64,000 nucleotides of DNA from Graphiopsis chlorocephala (lineage: Eukaryota; Ascomycota; Dothideomycetes; Cladosporiales; Cladosporiaceae). The stretch lies in contig JAIZZJ010000002.1 in NCBI GenBank assembly GCA_022828445.1, positions 930,001 to 994,000 on the forward strand. The letters run 5' to 3'. This document shows, in pieces, positions 56,393-64,000 of the stretch (position 1 is the first letter of the stretch; each line of letters starts with the position of its first letter). Position numbers and translations under genes: made by a program. Under the pieces are notes generated by a model that saw nothing but the letters and a program-made list of their open reading frames with translations, was not told where the DNA came from and did not search any database.

Positions 56393-56861
56393 ATGGCACC
56401 AAAAGGCAAAGGCGGCGACAAAGGCAAGACCGCTGATAAAGGCGCGGAAAAGAAGGGCGCCCAGAAAGGTGCTCAATCTATCAATGTTCGCCACATCCTT
56501 TGCGAGAAGCACGGCAAGAAGGAAGAAGCCTTGAAGAAGCTGAACGACGGCGTGGCTTTCAACAAGGTTGCTGAGGAATATTCGGAAGATAAGGCTAGAG
56601 CTGGTGAGATTATTCGGAGTTACTGTGTGCTACGTGGTATCTGATCATGACTTAGGTGGATCGCTTGGCTGGAAGGGCAAGGGTGCTCTGATGCCGGAGT
56701 TTGAGAAGGTTGCTTTTGAGCTGGAGGTTTCAACGATAGGTAGCCCGAAGTGGGCAGAGTAAGTGTGCCTCTCAATTCAACGATGGTTGGGCCTGCTAAC
56801 GACATTCAGGTGCAAGACAAGCGAGGGCTATCACATTTTGATGGTGGAAGGCCGAAAGTAG
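56393..56861 (+). CDS. Parvulin-type peptidyl-prolyl isomerase (PIN4/Par14)
   Basis: Exons are 56393-56603, 56656-56758 and 56810-56861, giving 121 residues. A Gly/Lys-rich basic tail of about 28 residues is followed by one parvulin domain: VRHILCEKHGKKEEAL, VAEEYSEDKARAGGSLGWKGKG, MPEFEKVAFEL and GYHILMVEGRK. The basic N terminus and the lack of a WW domain place it with PIN4/Par14, which acts in pre-ribosomes and binds DNA in animals, and not with the phospho-specific Pin1. Both introns interrupt conserved motifs and splicing restores them. The N-terminal basic tail may give nucleolar location. It pairs with the ALKBH6-like gene on a shared promoter. Confidence 0.95.
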
Positions 56862-57712
56862 CGCAGTCATTACTTCGTCAAGCTGGACATCCACCTGGGC
56901 CAAGAGGGCACAGTGACACTGACTGATCAAATCAGATCTCAGCAATACAAGCTACCATAAGAGGATACAACGCGAGTCACCGGTCTATCTATCAGCCCTC
57001 TAACCAACCACCAGGCATCTCCTTTCCACAGAAGTTCTCGCCCTCTGGAGACAGACCATTTCGCTCAATCATAGCCCAGAACTATCCCGCCCACTGGTCT
57101 CCGGGATGCACCTCCCCATAGCTTCCAGTCAGAAAGTGCGGCCCCATGTGAAAATGGGAACAAAGTCGGGCGATAGTCAAGATCATCCGACTTATAATCG
57201 TCGCGTCTGGTTAGATAGATCGAGTTCTCATAGCATGGATTCGCCCGTTTGGACCATGTTCTCCAGGAATGTTTCTGACCTGATCAGCTAAGGTAACAGC
57301 TACTCGCCTTTGTGCTTATGGGTACACATACAAGAAGATACGCTTAAAATTTGAGCAAACCTCCTGTGGCTGTGATCAAAAAGCGCGCAGCTTCCATCTT
57401 TCGGAATACCACTGCCGTCTTCAGTATATTAGCCAAGGATAAACGACACAAGTTGGGTACTGCTTACTACTAGCAGATTATGGTCGCTTTTCATGTATCT
57501 TCGATTATGGGTTTGGTCAAACGGCGATGCCTCCCTACGGCCGACGAGTTCTTGGAGTAGAACCACGTCGCCGTTCAAACATGCTTGAGTGACAGAGCTT
57601 TCAAGCTGAACCACCCGGTAATTTCGAGGGGAGAATGTTCAGCCCGATATTGCTCGCTCTATCGCTAGCTCCCACGCCGATTGGCTTAGCCACTTCGGAC
57701 TACACAATCTTA
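56862..57712. other. Intergenic region
   Basis: No gene is supported. A 79-nt stretch at about 57163-57241 has matching ends (GGGCGA/TCGCCC) but lacks tRNA arms and is not called. Confidence 0.55.
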
Positions 57713-58257
57713 CTAGGTCCTTGCCTCGAAGAACTGACGTTGGTTGAGGATGATTATTTGGGACATTTGGTGCAGCAGCAATGTCTGAGCGATAGCCATA
57801 GTTTCCAACTGTTGCTGCATTTGTATGGCGCGCTCGTCGGCTACAGCCTCGCGGTACAGCATATACGCCAGCACCAGATTCGAATTCGAGCTCTCTAGTC
57901 GAGAGATGACTCCTTCTATGCGTTCGCTCTTCGTGGCAAACTTGACGCTGCTACGGCGTCCATGTCCTTTCATGCGACTCTCCAAGCTATCGGCGTAGGT
58001 GGAGAACTTATCCACCGCTCTTCGACAGGTTGCAACACATGCTGCATCGTTGGTCCTAGTTCAGTGATGTCTGAAGTACGATCTCCTTCCATCTCGGTGA
58101 GTATGTCGCTCAACGACTCAATTTCATCGATGATGTCCATGAGCCTCTCGGGTGCGTCCTTCACGGTGTTGTAGAAGCGCTTCACCTTTTGCACGGATTC
58201 TGCGAGCTGTACACCAATCGAGACCACGCCAATAACAAGACCAATCACTTCAGCCAT
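57713..58257 (-). pseudogene. Helo-like/STAND N-terminal-domain gene with an apparent frameshift
   Basis: The first reading frame, from 58257 to about 58040, starts MAEVIGLVIGVVSIGVQL and matches the fungal N-terminal helical domain found in front of NACHT/STAND proteins (the PigL_N/Helo-like group). Near 58040 the recognisable protein continues in another frame (RRAVDKFSTYADSLESRM, then SVKFATKSERIEGVISRLES) to a stop at 57713. No usable donor and acceptor bridge the two frames, so the gene looks broken by one base, unless the sequence has an error there. The domain is about 180 residues and stands alone: no NACHT or repeat domain follows in the next 800 bases. In other fungi related domains trigger cell death in vegetative incompatibility; here that is only an analogy. 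Confidence 0.6.
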
Positions 58258-59031
58258 GGTGTTTCAAGTCAGGCAGATGATTTGCTTGGGGCAGTAGGAA
58301 TGATCCAGTTCGCCAAAAAGAGTTCGCCAGAGGTGTAATTGCGTGTCCTTCCACTAGGCCATCACTGCCGAATGTGAGAGTAAATTTACGAGAGTTCCAA
58401 CCTGGCTGTATGAAACGTGACGCAAGTCTAGTGCGTGTAATGATAAGTCGTATGTGGTTCAAGGGCAAAGTGATATCGAGAAAAGACTGCGTACACGAGA
58501 TATTACTGTGTTCGATACGTACATCGACAGCATGGCGCAGCGAGGATCTCTTGACGCTTCACATATTAGCTGCACCTTAGGCACGGATCAGTCCAACAAT
58601 GGCTGCAGCTTAGCCGTTACCAGACTCTACCAAGCTGCATACTTGCTGCAGCCTCGCGAGGCGGAGTAGTCTCCTTAACGAACATGAAGAGCGAGCGCAA
58701 TGGAGCCTCAGACACGAACGATGTACGTGTACAATAGGTTGTTCTTGAACTAGAGGTCCAGTCCAAATATGCTTGTTCTCCATTTCAGACGAATGTGCCT
58801 GCAGGACCCAGGGCTCGTGGTTCGACTGTAGGAGGTAGGAGGTATTCATGGGCGAAAGCTGAAGCCGCTTTGTCGCTTTGTTGTGTTTGTGCGCATCATC
58901 GTCAACCTGCTACGTCATCACATCTGCATCTGCCACCAATATGAACATTCAATTGAACACGAATTCGCGTCTGTACTTGCACCCACACTCTCCGCCCTAA
59001 CACACCACAAACACTGGCCAATACCGCCAGC
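58258..59031. other. Divergent intergenic region
   Basis: About 770 bases between the broken Helo-like gene and the DUF1295 gene. Only short frames are seen. Confidence 0.55.
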
Positions 59032-60175
59032 ATGCTCGTCACTCCGCCAGTCGGGGTCGCCATGCCTCTGATCAAGACACTCACAGATTGTGCTTCGTAC
59101 AGCACCACACTTGAACCCTACGTCCCTCAGCTCTACGAGCTCCCCGAGAAGATTCTCGCCAACATTGGCGACCTCGAAGCTCTCAGGAACATTTACACCG
59201 TGACCAACCCGGTCATCTCTGGCTTCGCCTTTTCTCTCGCGCTCTTCCCGATCTTCCTCGTCGTCTCTGAGGTCAACAGAAACTGGAGCCAGGTGGACCG
59301 CGTGTGGTCTATTCTCCCGACCCTGTACAACATTCACTATGCTGTGTGGGCTAGGGCGAATGGTCTTGAGACCCAAAGAGTGGACAATGTGATGGCATTC
59401 AGCATCGTGTGGTCGATGCGCTTGACGTTCAACTACTGGCGCCGCGGTGGCTACCAGATCGGTAGCGAGGACTACAGGTGGAATCTGATCAAGGGATGGA
59501 TTGGCACACCTGCGTTCTTCCTCTTGAACATCCTCTTCACCTCTTCCGTCCAGAGTGTATGTTTCAACAGTCCCCCATTTTTCCAGCACCAGCTAACAGG
59601 TTCTTCAGGTACTGCTCTTTGCTGTCACCACCCCGACCTACCTCCTCCTCGTGTACTCTCGTCTCCACCCAACCATGAACACCGTCGAAATCACCATCGC
59701 CCGCTTCCTCATCGCTCTGGTCGCCACCTCTTTCGTCGCCGACCAGCAACAATGGAACTACCACAAAGCCAAAGCCACCTACCAGAAAACCGCCAAGCCA
59801 CCGCAAGGCTACACTCGCGCCCAGCTCGAGCGCGGCTTCAACACCACTGGTCTCTGGAAATTCTCCCGTCACCCCAACTTTGCTGCTGAGCAGACCATCT
59901 GGGTCACTCTGTATGCATGGGCTGCGTACTGCACTGGCAGCTGGTGGAACTGGACCGCTGCCGGCCCGCTTACGTACCTCAGTGTCTTTGCTGGTAGCAC
60001 GCCTTTGACTGAGTATATCTCTGCTGGCAAGTACCCCGAGTACAAGGTCTACCAGCAGAAGGTCGGAAAGTTCCTGCCCAGCATCACTGGTTCGTACTGG
60101 AAGGAGGATGCCCAAACCTCGCTCAAGTCGAAGGTCGACGCTGAGGCTGCGAAGAGGGCGAACAAGAGAGAGTAA
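59032..60175 (+). CDS. DUF1295 steroid-reductase-like membrane protein
   Basis: Exons are 59032-59556 and 59609-60175, giving 363 residues with about eight hydrophobic helices. DUF1295 marks: NRNWSQVDRVWSILPTLYNIHYAVWA, MRLTFNYWRRGGYQIGSEDYRW, ADQQQWNYHKAKATY and the C-terminal FNTTGLWKFSRHPNFAAEQTIWVTLY with the SRHPN block shared with isoprenylcysteine methyltransferases and steroid 5-alpha reductases. It ends in a Lys/Ala/Glu-rich tail. By family it should be an ER-type lipid or steroid reductase or a methyltransferase-fold protein, but the substrate is not known. The intron acceptor at 59608 is chosen over an earlier CAG because it keeps the VLLFAVTTPTYLLL helix in frame. Confidence 0.9.
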
Positions 60176-62216
60176 TGGAAGAGAAACGATGAGATGAGAT
60201 CTAATGGGTTGATGTTGGCTTTTATAGGATATAGCATCGGCGATAGGCAAGACTCTTAATGTACACGTACCGATCTATGTAATTGTCATCGTGTCGTTCT
60301 TTCTATGTGTCTGGGAGCAATCGTATGGCTGTCTACCATGTGTGGACCACTACATGTGCAATCCCTCTGTCAAATGCATAGATAGGAGTAGCTGCGTCTA
60401 CGAACCTTTTGCTATTGCTGATATGCTCACCCCGAGCATGCGGTTGTGTGGTTTGATCTTCACGAACATGCATTCAACCGACCAAATCTCGATATACCAG
60501 CACACAGCACTCTGACACTCATGAAAATCAACAGCAAGCGCTACCGAGCACCAAAACTGGTATTTCCATAACTCCTCCATGCTTTTGGCGCAGACTGACA
60601 AGCAATTTTCGTATTTACGTTGAAAATATAGCACCCCAATCCTAACCCTTAAGATGACAATGCTCACATTCGACGCCCAGTATCCGCAAAGCGATGCCAA
60701 CATGAAGTCTACATGTAAATTACATGCATGTGTATAAATATTTAGTCAGGCCTCTCGATTACGCGTAAACACTAAAGCACTGCTAGGAGTTATCATTCAA
60801 CACGACATGAACCCCATCACATCACCAACACGATCTCGAGATTCAAACGGCAACCCGGCCGGAAAATGCCTTTGTGGAGAGAGCACTCGTTTACCCGTAT
60901 CCGCCGACACGGCCCAGAGTGCCGCGCCACCAAGCAGGTCAGCCAGGAACGAGCGGAGTCTCAATGCTGTGGTTGGAGGGGAAATCGATCGTGGACATGT
61001 ATACACCGAAGAGGAAGGCGTATGAGGCCGCTTCTATGCTGGTCAGACCACACGCAGTTCGACACGCTGCATACGATACATGTTAGTTACATGCTTCCGC
61101 ACACGGGTAATAATGCCGACTTTGCCATGGACTCGGAAGACACGCGAGCTGCGGTATTTTGATACCTTCTAGTTTTGCGGGTTTCCCCACACCGTTTTGC
61201 GTAGAGGAAGGGTTGCTTGCTTGCATTCGCGTTCGCCGGAGTCCTTCCTTTCGTACCCTGCATGGGTACAGCGAGAATATGCCGATGGAGAGCAATTGGA
61301 AGTGCTTCAGCGTTGCGTTGCTGGTGAGCTACATACGGGCAGCAAAGTCCAATGAAAACGATAGCAGCGCTCGCCTCACAACGAAGCGAGCCTGCTCTGC
61401 CACGCGTAAGACGTTTGGAAGGGCGGGAGAAGGCCTAGGTCGTGTGCAACAGACGAACAGGCCGAGGACCCTGCAGAGAGAGATCTGACTTGCTGCAGCA
61501 CGGTGCTGTCGTGCTAGGCCGGGATGGGGCTGGGCACACTACCGTCCGCCCGTGGGAGTGCAGGTGGATGTGACGAGACAAGACGACACCACGGTCGGAG
61601 TCCGTCAGGTTCTCCTCCTCGCAGCTCTCTTCCTCGCCGTGTCTTGACCATCTCCAGCACTTCACACCTCTCGCGTTTCCCTTAGACTTGGTTGGCGGAG
61701 CAGATCACTCCACGTTCGACCAGCTTTCAGCAGCACGGACTTTCAATCCGCATATCAAAGCAAGCCGAGGCGGGCTCGATAAGGCGATAAGGCGCTGCAA
61801 GGCTGGACTGGCGGATACCTTGAACGACTATCGCAGTGGTGCCAACAGCGTGCCAGATTGCGACTTCTCGATCCACTCACGAGTAAGAGAAGCAGAGTAC
61901 TTGTCTATCAGCAGTGCTGCAGCAGGTCAGTCAATCTTGCACGAGGCTGATTCACAAGACCAATTTGAACAGGCCAGCTGATCAGACTGCCCCACCACAG
62001 CCGGACTCTGCCTCTCACTCACTGGCAAAACACCCCACCCATAACGGATTACACCATTAACGGCAGTCTTGCATGCGTGCTCGCACACAAACTGGTGTCG
62101 CGACGCTCGCGGAGTCCGCTGTAGACCTACGAAACCTATTCATCATTTGTCCCTACGAGCGGGCGTCTTGTGCAGATTGCGCCATCTTCATCTTTTGAGA
62201 TCTCATATACAGCATC
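60176..62216. other. 2.0 kb intergenic region
   Basis: Downstream of the DUF1295 gene and upstream of the F-box/LRR gene. Open frames are under 110 codons and resemble nothing I know. The last 500 bases probably form the promoter and leader. Confidence 0.55.
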
Positions 62217-64000
62217 ATGGCGAACTCATCCGCAGAATCTATGCAGATGATGGCCGGCACGACAGAGGCAGTGAACACACAGACAAACGCACAATCTGCC
62301 ACTGCACAGCCGCTCAAGCTGAAGGGCCGAGCTCGACTTGCTGCTGGCCTGCATCGCATCGCATCATCGCAATCATTAGCAAAAGCTGGGCGTGCAAGGG
62401 CAAGGACATACAGTGGCACGGGAAAGGGCTCAATATCTTGCATATCGCTCAACTCTACCAGCTCGGGTCAAGGTGCCTCGTTTGGTACATCGCTGAACTC
62501 TGAGTCTTCGAACGGGTTCTCCACCGCTCCGACGTCTACGGTCACCACACCTGGCGCCCATATACCACCATGGGACGAGCGCGCGAGGTTTCGTTCTCTG
62601 TCCAACCTGAGCGAGAAGAATTCAGCAGCGATCCCCGCGGGGTACACAGTATCAGCAAGACCTGGAACGGCAACACCTGGTATCGCAGAGGTTGACGAGG
62701 ATTACTTCTCGAGGGCAATCGCGAAACAGCCTCAGCCCCGGAAGAGATTCAACTTCTGGCTCGATATGCCTTCAGAGATCAAGATGCAGATTTTCACATA
62801 TCTTGAACCTCGACAGATCGTTCGTTCATCGCGGGTGTCGAAAGATTGGCATCAAATGTGCTATGACGGCCAGCTCTGGAGTATTTTGGACACTGCAAAC
62901 TTTTACCAAGACATCCCTGCTGACGCGCTTGTCACTATCATTACTAAGGCTGGGCCTTTCGTACGTGATCTGAACCTGCGTGGGTGTGTCCAACTGCGTG
63001 AGCGCTGGCACAGTAAAGGCCTTTCGGACGCTTGTCGAAACCTACAGAATTTCTCACTGGAAGGTTGTAGGATCGATCGAACTTCTATTCACAGCTTCTT
63101 GTACGCCAACAGCAGACTTGTACATATCAATCTCTCTGGACTTGCTGGTGCGACTAATTCGGCTATGCGCATCATCGCGGGGAACTGCTCGAAACTGGAG
63201 CATCTAAACGTCTCGTGGTGTAACAACATCAACACAACTGGTATTTCGAAAGTCGTCGAAGCTTGCCCGAACCTGAAGGACATCCGCGCTGGTGAAGTCA
63301 GTGGTTGGGACGATCTTGAATTCATGCATCAGCTTTTCCTCAAGAACAACCTCGAGCGCCTCGTCTTGATGAACTGCGACAGCCTGACTGATGAGTCGCT
63401 AGCCGTGCTAATTGAGGGCAGAGACAGTGAGATCGATTTCATCACTGGAAGGCCCATCGCGCCTCCAAGGAAGCTCAAGCATCTTGATCTCACCCGATGC
63501 CGTGGCATCTCCGACCGCGGTGTGCGTACACTCGTCAACAACATTCCTGAGATTGAAGGTCTGCAGCTCTCAAAGTGCAATGGCATGCTCGATGATACGC
63601 TTACACAGCTCCTCCCAACAACGCCAATGTTGACCCATCTCGACCTCGAAGAGCTGGAGGCGTTGACAAATGCAGTCCTTCAAAGCCTGGCCACTTCGCC
63701 ATGTGCTAAGCGTTTGCGTCATCTCAGTGTCTCTTATTGTGAGAACATGGGCGACATCGGGATGCTCGCTTTGCTACAAGCCTGCACCAATCTGCAGTCT
63801 CTCGAGATGGACAACACCCGCATTTCCAACCTGGTACTTATCGAAGCAGCTGCTATGGTCCGACAGCGTAGTCCTCGCACAATTCTACCAGAGAACACAC
63901 CATTCGAGCCCACCACCGGCCTCCGTCTGATCGCCTATGACTGCTCAAACGTAACCTGGACCGGCGTCCGCGAAATCCTCTCCCGCAACGCCGAAGTCAT
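62217..64000 (+). CDS. F-box/leucine-rich-repeat protein (Pof2/Grr1-like), 3' end outside the window
   Basis: One frame stays open from the ATG at 62217 to the last base, 594 full codons, without an intron. Residues 1-170 or so are Ser/Thr/Ala-rich and disordered. An F-box follows at about 178-222 (FNFWLDMPSEIKMQIFTYLEPRQIVRSSRVSKDWHQM). Then come Cys-type leucine-rich repeats: LNLRGCVQL, FSLEGCRI, INLSGLAG, LNVSWCNN, LVLMNCDSLTDESL, LDLTRCRGISDRG, LQLSKCNGML, LSVSYCENMGD. Such proteins pick substrates for SCF ubiquitin ligases. The layout matches the protein often annotated as F-box protein Pof2 in other Pezizomycotina; yeast Grr1 is the broader relative. The C terminus and stop lie beyond 64000. 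Confidence 0.93.
   Translation, partial: MANSSAESMQMMAGTTEAVNTQTNAQSATAQPLKLKGRARLAAGLHRIASSQSLAKAGRARARTYSGTGKGSISCISLNSTSSGQGASFGTSLNSESSNGFSTAPTSTVTTPGAHIPPWDERARFRSLSNLSEKNSAAIPAGYTVSARPGTATPGIAEVDEDYFSRAIAKQPQPRKRFNFWLDMPSEIKMQIFTYLEPRQIVRSSRVSKDWHQMCYDGQLWSILDTANFYQDIPADALVTIITKAGPFVRDLNLRGCVQLRERWHSKGLSDACRNLQNFSLEGCRIDRTSIHSFLYANSRLVHINLSGLAGATNSAMRIIAGNCSKLEHLNVSWCNNINTTGISKVVEACPNLKDIRAGEVSGWDDLEFMHQLFLKNNLERLVLMNCDSLTDESLAVLIEGRDSEIDFITGRPIAPPRKLKHLDLTRCRGISDRGVRTLVNNIPEIEGLQLSKCNGMLDDTLTQLLPTTPMLTHLDLEELEALTNAVLQSLATSPCAKRLRHLSVSYCENMGDIGMLALLQACTNLQSLEMDNTRISNLVLIEAAAMVRQRSPRTILPENTPFEPTTGLRLIAYDCSNVTWTGVREILSRNAEV

Noticed and set aside
57163..57241. tRNA-like 79-nt segment with paired GGGCGA/TCGCCC ends and a TTATAA anticodon-like loop
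   Set aside because: The anticodon stem pairs only three of five bases and there is no T-loop GTTCRANY motif, so it is not a tRNA.
1..64000. Transposons, CRISPR arrays, secondary-metabolite cluster
   Set aside because: No transposase, reverse transcriptase, long terminal repeat, spaced direct-repeat array, or polyketide/peptide synthase signature was found on either strand.

Overview
This 64 kb window is nuclear DNA of a filamentous ascomycete (Pezizomycotina), most probably a Dothideomycete; the class is an inference from protein style and gene content. Genes are monocistronic and lie on both strands. They carry short introns, mostly 45-80 nt, with GTAAGT-like donors, CTAAC/CTGAC branch sites and CAG/TAG acceptors. 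Start contexts are of the CAMC-ATG type. There is no operon, CRISPR array, tRNA, rRNA or recognisable transposon. Exon coordinates were worked out by hand from splice signals and frame continuity, and the coding sums given are multiples of three.

Layout. 0.8-8 kb: an RRM protein ending in two metallothionein-like cysteine clusters, a flavocytochrome b2-type L-lactate dehydrogenase, a degenerate-looking gap, and a Rua1-type zinc-domain protein. 8.7-17.1 kb, all minus strand: a nuclear-looking protein with repeated SPxK sites, a CCCH zinc-finger protein, the HUT1-type UDP-galactose transporter and the EB1/Mal3 microtubule plus-end protein. 18.9-20.8 kb: a POT/PTR2 peptide transporter. 21.9-27.2 kb, minus: a secreted protein of about 1,690 residues with a Ser/Thr stalk, a hevein-like module and two kinds of cysteine repeat, the most unusual locus here. 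29.4-40 kb: a forkhead factor with an FHA domain, an SLC35F6-type transporter, an F-box-like protein, a seven-helix rhodopsin-fold protein and a DUF3074 START-like protein. 40.8-52.8 kb: an acyl-CoA ligase, the Mot1 Snf2-family ATPase and an 11-exon sugar transporter with a 7-nt microexon. 53.6-64 kb: two tight divergent housekeeping pairs (RLP24/PAM18 and ALKBH6-like/PIN4-type parvulin), a frameshifted STAND N-terminal-domain gene, a DUF1295 membrane protein, and an F-box/LRR protein that runs off the end.

How the genes work together: mostly they do not form a pathway cluster. The content is ordinary core genome (transcription, ribosome assembly, mitochondrial import, microtubules, transport) with a few lineage-specific loci. 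No secondary-metabolite or effector cluster is visible. The best candidates for something undescribed are the large secreted repeat protein at 21.9-27.2 kb and the RRM-metallothionein fusion at 0.8-1.8 kb.
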